In this document: positions 36,984 through 44,598 of the stretch, one piece after another | Position numbering within the stretch: position 1 is the first letter of the stretch | Layout of the letters: every line of letters begins with the position of its first letter | Assembly: GCF_003583935.1 (NCBI RefSeq) | Contig: NZ_QYRN01000009.1 | Span: 124,001 to 188,000 of the forward strand | Direction of reading: 5' to 3' | DNA length: 64,000 bases | Source: Aureimonas flava | GTDB taxonomy: Bacteria; Pseudomonadota; Alphaproteobacteria; Rhizobiales; Rhizobiaceae | Translations under genes and position numbers: made by a program | The notes under the pieces: generated by a model | The model's database searches: none | Seen by the model: only the letters and a program-made list of their open reading frames with translations | What the model was told of the DNA's origin: nothing

Positions 36984-39212
36984 CTATTCGGCGGCCAGGG
37001 CCGAGATGCCGTTCTCGAAGCGCGAGGAGGCGGCCACCGCGTCGATGTCGAGGATCAGCGCCACGCGGCCATCGCCGAGGATGGTCGCGGCCGCGATGCC
37101 GGCGACCCGGCCGTAGTTGGCCTCCAGGCTCTTGATCACCACCTGCCGCTGGCCCTGGATGCTGTCCACGAGAAGCGCGGAGCGCTGCCCGTTCTCGGCC
37201 TCGACCAGGATGGCCACGCCCGCCATGGCGTCGGTCGGCTCGCGCCGGTAGCCGAGCTGGCGCGACACGTCGATCAGCGGCAGGAAGCTGTCGCGCACGT
37301 TGATGACGCGCTGGTCGCCGCCGAAGGGCTTCACCTCAATGTTCTTCGGCCGCAGCGTCTCGATGATCGCGGTCATCGGGACCACCAGCGTGTGCTCGCC
37401 GCACGAGACGATCATGCCGTCGAGCACCGCGAGCGTCAGCGGCAGGCTCATGGAGAAGAGCGAGCCCTTGCCGGGACGCGAGGTGATCGACACCCGCCCG
37501 CCGAGCGCCTGGATCGAGCGCTTCACCACGTCCATGCCGACGCCGCGACCGGACAGTTCGGAGACTTCCTTCTTGGTGGAGAAGCCGGGCAGGAAGACGA
37601 GGTTGTCGAGCTCGTCGTCGGAGAGTTGCGCGTCGGCGGGCACGAGGCCCTTGGACACGGCGATGTCGAACACCGCCTTACGGTTGATGCCGGCGCCGTC
37701 GTCGGAGATCTCGATCACGATGCGCCCGGACCGGTGCATGGCCGCGACGCGCACCACGCCCTCGGCCGGCTTGCCCGCTGCCGCGCGCCCCTCGGGCGAT
37801 TCCAGCCCGTGGTCGATGGCGTTGCGGATCATGTGGGTGAGCGGGTCGGAAAGACGCTCGATCACCGTCTTGTCGACTTCGGTGTACTCGCCCTCGGTGA
37901 CGAGGCGGACGCTCTTGCCGGTGCGCTCGGCCACCTCGCGCACCAGGCGCGGCAGCTTCTGGAACACCGACTTCACGGGCTGGGCCCGGATCGCCATCAC
38001 GCTGTCCTGCATCTCGCGCGTGAGCTGCTCGAGCTCGTCGAGGCCGATGGCGATGTCGGACGCGCGGGTGAGGCCCGCCTGCATCACGCGCTGCGACAGC
38101 ATCACCTGGTGGATCACGAGCTCGCCCACGAGGTCGATCAGACGATCGACGCGCTCGAGGTCGACGCGGATGGTGGGCACCGGACCGGCGGGCGCGGCCT
38201 TGTCGCCCGAGGCTTCGGAAGCGGCGGCGGCCGAGGCCGCGGATGCGACAGGAGCGGGTGCGGGCGTGGCGGGTGCCGCGGGCGTCAGGGCGCCCACGTC
38301 GGGGTGAGCCTGCTCGGGCGGGTCCGCCTGCGCAGGCTCATCCGCGAAAGGGACGGAGGACCCTCCCCCGATCGAGCCGAGGAGCGCGGCCATCTGGGCG
38401 TCGAGATCCTCGGCGCTGAGCTGGGGCGCGTCGTCGTCGGCCCGCTCCACCGCGATGTCGCAATCGCCCTCGACGAACTCGAAGATCTCGTGGATGGCGG
38501 CTTCGCCCGCCGCCGTGGTCACCTCGATCGTCCAGGACAGGGCGGCGCCCTCGGGCTCCAGCTCGGCAAGGTCCGGCAGTTCGTCCGAATGGCAGGTCAC
38601 CGAGCCGGTTCCGAGCGCCATGGTCTCGCGGATCAGGCGGGCGGCGTCGTTGGCGTGCTCGTAGAGCGAGGGCTTGGGCTCGACGCGCACGCGGAACGTG
38701 GCGTCCTGGCCGGCGGCGGCGAACATGTCGCTGAAGTCGACGGCCACGGGAACGAAGTCGACCTCTTCCTCGATCGGCGCGGCGAACGAGGGGGGCGCAT
38801 GGTGGACGGGCACCGTCGCATGCGCGCCACCACCGGCCAGGACCGACAGCTCCGCCATCAGCGACTGCGGGCGCGCCGGATCCACCGCGCCGTCGTCGCG
38901 CGCGGCGGTGACGAGATCGGTCAGCACGTCGGCCGAGCGCAACAGCACCCGCACCACGCCCTGGTCGGCTTCCAGCCGCTCGGAGCGCACGAGGTCCAGC
39001 ACCGTCTCGAAGGCGTGCGCGAACTGCACCAGCGCGTCGAGGTTGAAGGCGCCCGCGCCGCCCTTGATCGAGTGCACCGCTCGGAACACGGCGTTGACCG
39101 TCTCCGAATCCGTCTGTCCGCCCTCCATGGCGAGCAGGCCCGCCTCCAGTTCCTGGAGCTGCTCGGCGCACTCCTCGAAGAAGGTGGCGCGAATGGCGGC
39201 CATCGTGTCCAT
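36984..39212 (-). CDS. cheA: chemotaxis histidine kinase CheA
   Basis: A 742-residue kinase with all CheA parts. The HPt domain has the phosphorylated His47 in AVHSIKGGAGAF. A second region around residues 130-240 is the likely response-regulator docking area, followed by a Pro/Ala linker. Then the dimerisation helices (RVDRLIDLVGELVIHQVML), the ATPase domain with MIRNAIDHGLESPEGR (N box), SDDGAGI and GRGVGMDVVK, and a CheW-like domain at the C-terminus. ATG with GGAA upstream; last gene of the che operon. Confidence 0.96.
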   Translation of the reverse strand: MDTMAAIRATFFEECAEQLQELEAGLLAMEGGQTDSETVNAVFRAVHSIKGGAGAFNLDALVQFAHAFETVLDLVRSERLEADQGVVRVLLRSADVLTDLVTAARDDGAVDPARPQSLMAELSVLAGGGAHATVPVHHAPPSFAAPIEEEVDFVPVAVDFSDMFAAAGQDATFRVRVEPKPSLYEHANDAARLIRETMALGTGSVTCHSDELPDLAELEPEGAALSWTIEVTTAAGEAAIHEIFEFVEGDCDIAVERADDDAPQLSAEDLDAQMAALLGSIGGGSSVPFADEPAQADPPEQAHPDVGALTPAAPATPAPAPVASAASAAAASEASGDKAAPAGPVPTIRVDLERVDRLIDLVGELVIHQVMLSQRVMQAGLTRASDIAIGLDELEQLTREMQDSVMAIRAQPVKSVFQKLPRLVREVAERTGKSVRLVTEGEYTEVDKTVIERLSDPLTHMIRNAIDHGLESPEGRAAAGKPAEGVVRVAAMHRSGRIVIEISDDGAGINRKAVFDIAVSKGLVPADAQLSDDELDNLVFLPGFSTKKEVSELSGRGVGMDVVKRSIQALGGRVSITSRPGKGSLFSMSLPLTLAVLDGMIVSCGEHTLVVPMTAIIETLRPKNIEVKPFGGDQRVINVRDSFLPLIDVSRQLGYRREPTDAMAGVAILVEAENGQRSALLVDSIQGQRQVVIKSLEANYGRVAGIAAATILGDGRVALILDIDAVAASSRFENGISALAAE

Positions 39213-39264
39213 GGACGGGTTCCTTGAAATCGGCTTCGAAGGACGGTGTGTCGGTGTCGGCGCT

Positions 39265-39627
39265 TTACGGGGCGACGCGGTTGATCGCGTCCACGAGCTT
39301 CTTGGGATCGAACGGCTTGACGATCCAGCCGGTGGCGCCGGCGGCCTTGGCGCGCGCCTTCTTCTGCGCGTCGTTCTCGGTGGTCAGCACCAGCACCGGG
39401 ATCGCCCGCTTGTCGGCGTCCGCGCGGAGCTGCTCGATGAAGGTCAGGCCGTCCATGCGGGGCATGTTCACGTCGGTCACGATCACGTCGGGATCGCAGC
39501 CGGCCAGGACCTCGAGACCGTGGACCCCGTCCTCAGCCTGGACGACGTCGAAGCCGGCGCCGGCGAGCGCCGCCCGCAACATGTCGCGCATGGTCCGCGA
39601 GTCATCTACCGTCAGGATCGTCTTCAC
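39265..39627 (-). CDS. cheY: chemotaxis response regulator CheY (first of two)
   Basis: A 120-residue single-domain receiver. Acidic pocket Asp8-Asp9, phospho-acceptor Asp52 in VIVTDVNMPRMDG, conserved Thr in VLVLTTENDAQ and Lys in WIVKPFDPKKL. The GTG at 39627 follows AAGGAA and gives the normal CheY start MKTILTVDDS; a longer frame would add an unusual leader. It is next to cheA. In rhizobia the cheA-proximal CheY often acts as a phosphate sink; which one this is cannot be told from sequence. Confidence 0.93.
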   Translation of the reverse strand: MKTILTVDDSRTMRDMLRAALAGAGFDVVQAEDGVHGLEVLAGCDPDVIVTDVNMPRMDGLTFIEQLRADADKRAIPVLVLTTENDAQKKARAKAAGATGWIVKPFDPKKLVDAINRVAP

Positions 39628-39740
39628 TACCGGTTCCTTTCTGAAATCGGTCACATCGGGTTTACTTTAGAGGGCAGAAATTTCTTCTTCATGAACAAGC
39701 AGGACGCGGCGGAAGCAGATGTTCGCCAGTGGTCCGCCCG

Positions 39741-40058
39741 TCAGAACAGGTCCACGTCGCCCGCCCGCACCTCGGCCTCCGTCCAGCCGCCGAGCCGGGT
39801 CGCGAGGGCCGACAGGCGGATGGCCGAAAGCGGCTCCCCGAGATCGCGCTCCCCCTCGCCGGCGAAGGAAGGCGCGCTGGCCCGCACGAAGCCTTCCAGC
39901 TCGGCGATGGTCTGGCTGAGGAGATCGTGGCTCTGCGCGACGATCATCGCTTCCGGGCCGAGCCCTGCGGGCGGGATCAGTCCTTCCAGGCGCGTCGCCG
40001 CGGCCGTGAGACGGGCCAGTTCGTCGGCGAGGCGCTCGAGAAGCAGTTGCGAAGACAT
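39741..40058 (-). CDS. CheT/CheZ-like chemotaxis protein with a DxxxQ motif
   Basis: A 105-residue, mainly helical protein directly after cheD. It contains AQSHDLLSQTIAELEGF (about 41-57), in which Asp45-Leu-Leu-Ser-Gln49 has the spacing of the catalytic D-x-x-x-Q of the CheY-P phosphatase CheZ. Its position and small size match CheT of Sinorhizobium-type che operons, described as carrying the same motif. The C-terminus (GDVDLF) resembles that of CheD in this operon (GDLELF), suggesting a shared docking tail. Start at ATG 40058; an upstream GTG overlaps cheD. Confidence 0.7.
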   Translation of the reverse strand: MSSQLLLERLADELARLTAAATRLEGLIPPAGLGPEAMIVAQSHDLLSQTIAELEGFVRASAPSFAGEGERDLGEPLSAIRLSALATRLGGWTEAEVRAGDVDLF

Positions 40059-40086
40059 GGAGCTTCCGGTCACGCCGCGCGGTCCT

Positions 40087-40659
40087 TCAGAAGAGCTCAA
40101 GGTCGCCGCCACCCAGCGGGGGCGCCACGGGCACCGGCGCCATGATCTTGGGAATGGCCTTGTCGGTCGGCTCCATCAGGATCTGGCGCGCGCGCCCGCT
40201 GACCGGCCAGAACTCGATCCGCCGCCCCTGGGCACCGCCCAGGCTGCCGCCGACATGGGAGATGCCTTCCAGTTCCAGGAAGCGCCGGGCGAAGCCGGCG
40301 TTCTTGGCGCCGATGTCGGACAGGCCGACCATGGTGCGTGCCCCGCCGAACAGCTTGGCCTCCAGGGCATGCTTGCGCGCGCCCTTCTTCAGGAGGCCGT
40401 TGACCAGAAGCTCCATCAGGTAGAGCCCGTAGCTCTGCATGCTGGTGGACGAGCCCCCGGCGCCGTCGCCCGGAAGCAGGAAGTGGTTCATCCCCCCGAC
40501 CCCGGCGCCGGGATCGCGAATGCAGGCCGCGATGCAGGATCCGAGCAGCGTGGTGAACACCACGTTGGGCCGGTCGTCGACCTGCGCTTCCCCCTGGATC
40601 AGGTTGATGCGCAGGCGGTCCGTCGACGTGGGCGGAGGGGCGAACCGGGCCTGGCTCAT
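40087..40659 (-). CDS. cheD: chemoreceptor glutamine deamidase CheD
   Basis: CheD deamidates receptor glutamines. The 190-residue protein has the catalytic Cys in [11 protein letters not shown] (Cys42) and His in [11 protein letters not shown] (His59), plus [14 protein letters not shown]. The ATG overlaps the stop of the second cheY (ATGA). It ends with GGGDLELF, a short acidic tail of a kind that other CheD proteins use for partner binding. Confidence 0.94.
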   Translation of the reverse strand: MSQARFAPPPTSTDRLRINLIQGEAQVDDRPNVVFTTLLGSCIAACIRDPGAGVGGMNHFLLPGDGAGGSSTSMQSYGLYLMELLVNGLLKKGARKHALEAKLFGGARTMVGLSDIGAKNAGFARRFLELEGISHVGGSLGGAQGRRIEFWPVSGRARQILMEPTDKAIPKIMAPVPVAPPLGGGDLELF

Positions 40660-41045
40660 TGCAGGGGACCGAGCACCGCTTCGAGGGTCTTGCGCAGCAC
40701 CGGGACCGTGATGGGCTTGGCCAGGATGTTGTTGGCGCCCGCCGCCGCCGCCTGCTGCACCAGGGCGCGGTCGCCCTTGCCGGTGAGGATGAAGAACGGC
40801 GTCTTCTTGGTCGGCCCGTAGGACCGCAGCGCCTTCAGGAGCTGGATGCCGTCCAGCTTGGGCATATTGAAGTCGGAGATGACGATGTGGCACGGCGTCG
40901 CCATCATCTGCTTCAGCGCCTGCTCGCCGTCCACGGCATAGATCACCTGCGTGATGCCGAGCTGCGTCAGCGCTTCGTAGATCAGGAGACGGCTGGTCCG
41001 ATGGTCGTCAACGATCATCACCTTGAGATGCTGTACGAAACTCAT
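40656..41045 (-). CDS. cheY: chemotaxis response regulator CheY (second of two)
   Basis: A 129-residue receiver. Acid pocket Asp13-Asp14, phospho-acceptor Asp58 in [13 protein letters not shown], conserved Thr in [11 protein letters not shown] and Lys in [18 protein letters not shown] is closer to flagellar-motor CheY proteins than the first copy's VNMPRMDG, so this one is the better guess for the motor-binding form, but this is inference. Coupled to cheD, downstream of cheB. Confidence 0.92.
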   Translation of the reverse strand: MSFVQHLKVMIVDDHRTSRLLIYEALTQLGITQVIYAVDGEQALKQMMATPCHIVISDFNMPKLDGIQLLKALRSYGPTKKTPFFILTGKGDRALVQQAAAAGANNILAKPITVPVLRKTLEAVLGPLQ

Positions 41046-41130
41046 GGATTGCCATTCCCTTGTCGAAAATTCCGAGACCGATCGTCTCGCAGAAAGCTGA
41101 AGGATTCATGCAGGAGAAGGGAACGGCCGG

Positions 41131-42141
41131 TCAGTTGAAGATGGCCTTGGCCATCGCCCCGATCGGGACCCGCTTCTCGGCGGCGCCGATCTCCCAAGCC
41201 ACGCGCGGCATGCCGTAGACGAGCGAGGTCGCCTCGTCCTGCGCGAGCGTCCGGAACCCCTTCCCGCGCATCGCCAGGAGCCCGTCGGCCCCGTCCCGCC
41301 CCATGCCGGTGAGGATCGCTCCGGTGACCCGGCCCTCGCAGGTCCTGGCGATGGAATGGAACAGCACGTCGACCGACGGCCGGTGGCCCTGCACCGGGTC
41401 CTCGTCGCCGAGCGAGACGATCAGCCTGGTGCCGCTGCGTCGCACGCTCATGTGCCGCCCGCCGGGCGCGAGATAGACGTGGCCGGGCAGGATCGGCTCG
41501 CCCGAGCGGGCCTCCACCACGGTGGCGGGCGAGGCGCGGTCGAGACGCGCGGCGAAGGAGGCCGTGAAGGAGGCCGGCAGGTGCTGGACGATCATCACCG
41601 GCGGGGTGTCGGCCGGAAACTGCGCCAGAAGCGCGATCAGCACCTCGACGCCGCCGGTCGAGGAGCCGATGCCGACCAGCTCGGGCCAGGCGGCCCGTGC
41701 GGTCTGCGGGGCGGAGATCTGGCGGTCGCGGCTGCCGGCGATCTGGGCCTTAGCCCGATGCGCCTCGTGCACCAGCGCGGGCAACACGGCCAACGTGTCG
41801 CGCCCGCTTCCCGTGCCCGGCTTGGGGACGCAGTCGAACGCGCCGAGCCGCAGCGCCTCGATGGTGGCGGCCTGGCCGGGCTGGGTCAGCGTCGACACCA
41901 TGATGACCGGGGTCGGGCGCAGGCGCATGATCTTGTCGAGGAACTCCAGGCCGTTCATGCCCGGCATCTCGATGTCAAGCGTCACGACGTCCGGGTCGAG
42001 CGCCTTGATCGCCTGGCGCGCCTGCATCGGGTCGGCGGCCTCCCCGACGACCTCGATCCCCGGGTCCGCCTGCAGCGAGTGCCGGATCAGAGCGCGCATG
42101 GTGGCGGAATCGTCGACGACGAGGACACGCGTGGAAGACAT
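41131..42141 (-). CDS. cheB: protein-glutamate methylesterase CheB
   Basis: A 336-residue response regulator-esterase. Receiver domain with phospho-acceptor Asp56 in VVTLDIEMPGMNG, then the methylesterase domain with the catalytic Ser in GIGSSTGGVEVL, His in MIVQHLPASFTASF and Asp in GMGRDGADGL. It removes methyl groups from receptors and opposes CheR. Follows cheR in the operon. Confidence 0.96.
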   Translation of the reverse strand: MSSTRVLVVDDSATMRALIRHSLQADPGIEVVGEAADPMQARQAIKALDPDVVTLDIEMPGMNGLEFLDKIMRLRPTPVIMVSTLTQPGQAATIEALRLGAFDCVPKPGTGSGRDTLAVLPALVHEAHRAKAQIAGSRDRQISAPQTARAAWPELVGIGSSTGGVEVLIALLAQFPADTPPVMIVQHLPASFTASFAARLDRASPATVVEARSGEPILPGHVYLAPGGRHMSVRRSGTRLIVSLGDEDPVQGHRPSVDVLFHSIARTCEGRVTGAILTGMGRDGADGLLAMRGKGFRTLAQDEATSLVYGMPRVAWEIGAAEKRVPIGAMAKAIFN

Positions 42142-42190
42142 GGAAAAGGTTCTCGCGACCTTGGGACTACGGGGGCCGGGCGCCTCGGCG

Positions 42191-43060
42191 TCAGGTCCGA
42201 CGGTACGTGGTCGTTCCCACCAGGGAGAGCTGGTTGGCGGCAGGCCCGGTCAGGCGCTCGGAATGGCCGATGTAGAGCACGCCGGACGGTTCGAGGTGTT
42301 TCATGAAGCGCCCCCAGATCTTCTGGCGCGTCGGCTCGTCGAAGTAGATCGTGACGTTTCGGCAGAAGATCGCCTGGAACCCGTTGCGCATCGGCCAGTC
42401 GCCGATGAGGTTCAGCTCGCGGAACGAGACGAGCGCGCGCATCTCGTCGCTGACGGAGTGGCCGGCGGCGGTGCGCGAGAACCAACGGCGACGCAGTTCC
42501 GCCGGCACCGGCTGGATGGCGGCGTCGTCGTAGACGCCGGCCCGGCCGAAGGCGACGACGTTGGGGTCGATGTCGGAGGCGAGGATGCGCACGTCGTGGT
42601 TCGCGGCGTCCGGCATCAGGCCGAGCACCGTGAGGGCGATCGAATAGGGCTCGTGGCCGTTGGAGCAGCCCGCCGACCAGATGCGCACCCGTCCGCCGCG
42701 CCGCGCCGATTCCAGGAGCGGCGGCAGGAACTCGGTCCTCAGATGGTCGAAGTGGTGCATCTCGCGGAAGAAATGCGTGACGTTGGTGGTGAGCGCGGCG
42801 AGCATCGTCATGCGCTCGCCCGCTCCCTCGGCGCCGGACACGTGTTCGCAGTACTGCCGGAAGCTCTGCATGCCGAGCGCCCGGAGCCGCTTGGCCAAGC
42901 GCGAATAGACCAGCGCCATCTTGCTGTCGGGCAGCGCGATGCCGGAATCCTCGTAGAGGATCTTGGCGATGCGCAGGAAGTCCTTCTGCGTCAGCTCGAA
43001 CTCGCCGGTGGGCTGGAGCGGTTCGGACTGCGCCGAAGCGCCCGGCAGGATTCGCGACAT
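42191..43060 (-). CDS. cheR: chemotaxis protein methyltransferase CheR
   Basis: A 289-residue SAM-dependent methyltransferase with the CheR N-terminal helical domain (FELTQKDFLRIAKILYEDSG) and SAM domain (RVRIWSAGCSNGHEPYSIAL, about residues 115-134; IFCRNVTIYFDEPTR near 225). It methylates receptor glutamates; the adjacent receptor gene carries a C-terminal W-x-x-F motif that could tether it. Confidence 0.95.
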   Translation of the reverse strand: MSRILPGASAQSEPLQPTGEFELTQKDFLRIAKILYEDSGIALPDSKMALVYSRLAKRLRALGMQSFRQYCEHVSGAEGAGERMTMLAALTTNVTHFFREMHHFDHLRTEFLPPLLESARRGGRVRIWSAGCSNGHEPYSIALTVLGLMPDAANHDVRILASDIDPNVVAFGRAGVYDDAAIQPVPAELRRRWFSRTAAGHSVSDEMRALVSFRELNLIGDWPMRNGFQAIFCRNVTIYFDEPTRQKIWGRFMKHLEPSGVLYIGHSERLTGPAANQLSLVGTTTYRRT

Positions 43061-43094
43061 CGGTTGCCTCCCAAGCCTGGTGCGGCGGGTCCGC

Positions 43095-43559
43095 TCAGGC
43101 GGCCAGGTTCTCGACGGACGGCGGCAGGACGCTCTCGGTGCTGATGAGCGAGATCATCCGCCCTTCCAGCGCGATCACGCCGCGTACGAAGCTGCGCGCG
43201 ATCTCGGACGCGAGGTCCGGCGTCGGCTGCAGGTTCTCGTCCACCACGGTCAGGATGTCGGACACCGCGTCGACCAGAAGGCCGACGAGTTGGTTGCCGA
43301 CCATGACCACGATGATGACGGAGCGGGCCGTCGGCTCGGTCGGGCCGAAGCCGAGACGCAGCGACAGGTCGACGATGGGCAGCACCGCGCCCCGAAGGTT
43401 GATGACGCCCGTCACGAAGCTGGGCGTGTGCGGCAGCGGCGTCGCGGCCGCGAATCCGCGGATCTCCCGCACGGAGGTGATGTCGACGCAGAACTCCTGC
43501 TCGGCAACGCGAAAGGCGATCAGTTCGCGTGCCCGCTCCGCCTCGTGCGACTTGCTCAT
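43095..43559 (-). CDS. cheW: chemotaxis adaptor CheW
   Basis: A 154-residue adaptor that links receptors to CheA. The chosen start ([20 protein letters not shown]) gives the usual length. Family features: [35 protein letters not shown] and [12 protein letters not shown]. The frame is open further upstream through the STAS gene but that is not coding in this frame. Confidence 0.94.
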   Translation of the reverse strand: MSKSHEAERARELIAFRVAEQEFCVDITSVREIRGFAAATPLPHTPSFVTGVINLRGAVLPIVDLSLRLGFGPTEPTARSVIIVVMVGNQLVGLLVDAVSDILTVVDENLQPTPDLASEIARSFVRGVIALEGRMISLISTESVLPPSVENLAA

Positions 43560-43624
43560 GTTCGTTGTTCCCTGGCTCGAAGAGGTCGTTGCGTTCCGGT
43601 CAGCGATGCGGGGAGGCCCCGGTG

Positions 43625-43981
43625 TCAAACCGTGGCTTCGCCGAAGTCCGGCAGGGTTCCGCCCACCTCGTGGAGGCCGATGCCGAGGAGCTCGAGCCCC
43701 CGGCACAGCGCGTCGGACGGGTTGACCAGGCTGAATTCCTGCCCGTCCGATTCCCAGCTCCGGGCGGCCGACAGGAGGATGGCGGCGCACTGCGCGCCGA
43801 TCCGCTCGACCTGGGCGCCGTCGACGATCACGGTGTCGCCGCGCAGGGCCAGGAGCTCGGCATGCAACGGCTTCGCCGCCCGGACGTCCAGAACCGGCGC
43901 GAGGGTCGCCTCTCCGTGCGCCGCGTCCGACGGGACTGCGAACGCGACGGGCTCGCCTTCGGACTGAAGTTCCTGCAGCAT
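43625..43981 (-). CDS. STAS-domain protein at the start of the chemotaxis operon
   Basis: A 118-residue protein with a STAS-like fold: [25 protein letters not shown] (about residues 46-70, where STAS proteins place the central Asp/Ser switch) and [21 protein letters not shown]. The usual phosphorylatable Ser position appears to be Gly/Ala-rich, so it may not be phosphorylated. A strong AAGGAG site precedes the ATG. First gene of the che operon; small STAS proteins at this position help CheA-CheY signalling in rhizobia, which is inference here. Confidence 0.75.
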   Translation of the reverse strand: MLQELQSEGEPVAFAVPSDAAHGEATLAPVLDVRAAKPLHAELLALRGDTVIVDGAQVERIGAQCAAILLSAARSWESDGQEFSLVNPSDALCRGLELLGIGLHEVGGTLPDFGEATV

Positions 43982-44144
43982 CTTCGCTCCTTGCGTCCTG
44001 CGTGCCGACCATGCGTCGCTCGGGAAGGTCGGAACCGCGGGCTCGGACCGACTTTGTCCGGCAAGTTGTATCCTGCAAAGATTGACGAACGTTTGAGTGG
44101 GGACATCCCGGCGCCGCAATTCGGCCGCGGCGAACGGGGCGCAC

Positions 44145-44178
44145 GAAAAAGGGGACCTCCGCCGGGCGAAGGTCCCCT
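44145..44178 (-). terminator. rho-independent terminator, probably that of guaA
   Basis: On the minus strand an 8-bp stem aggggacc / ggtcccct with an 11-base loop, followed by five T residues. It follows the 3' remnant of guaA by about 33 nt. Nothing else on the minus strand upstream needs it, so it most likely belonged to the intact guaA before the island arrived. Confidence 0.75.
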
Positions 44179-44210
44179 CGATCGTTCGGCGCCGGCTCGC
44201 GGCGCCGGCG

Positions 44211-44225
44211 TCACTCCCACTCAAT
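44211..44225 (-). other. guaA 3'-end remnant, candidate island attachment site
   Basis: Minus strand ATTGAGTGGGAGTGA encodes Ile-Glu-Trp-Glu-stop, the near-universal C-terminus of GMP synthase (GuaA). The codons before it do not encode GuaA, so only the last 15 bases are present. The 3' end of guaA is a known integration target of genomic islands, which leave such a partial copy at the far end. To the left is native GC-rich chromosome and the terminator; to the right composition changes at once. Confidence 0.72.
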
Positions 44226-44598
44226 TATCGGCCCCGATGCATAGGGCATTGAAAAGAAAAGCGAAAAAATTTTTTTGGCGCAAAAAGTCCGTCAGGGTCA
44301 GCGGCAAAAAAACTTGCTGATGAAAACATTGGACTTTTCCGACCCAGCGACCTCTGAAAAGTTCCGCCATCTATCGCTGATGACGGCGACGGAGCATTTT
44401 GAGGCCGCCAAGGACGAAAGTGCTCGCGAAAACCCCATCGTACCGACTCTGCTCACAGTTAGCGATCCACCTCGAAACGTCGCGGCCGCGACGCCTCACA
44501 ACAATGACGCATCAGGCAACTCGTTTTGCCGACTGCTCGCGCAGCGAATGCTTTGAGGATCGAACAGCTCTGCATCCCACAGCCATACCCAGCCCGCG
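44226..44598. other. AT-rich stretch between the island boundary and the SNF2 gene
   Basis: About 370 bases without a supported gene. It starts with long A and T runs (gcgaaaaaatttttttggcg region at about 44259-44278), the most AT-rich spot of the window. A plus-strand frame at about 44320-44556 lacks a good ribosome binding site and has no recognisable domain. The stretch may include the arm sites of the island attachment region. Confidence 0.45.

Noticed and set aside
44275-44556. Plus-strand open frame of 93 codons next to the island boundary
   Set aside because: No ribosome binding site, no recognisable domain, starts in an A/T-run region; better seen as non-coding border.
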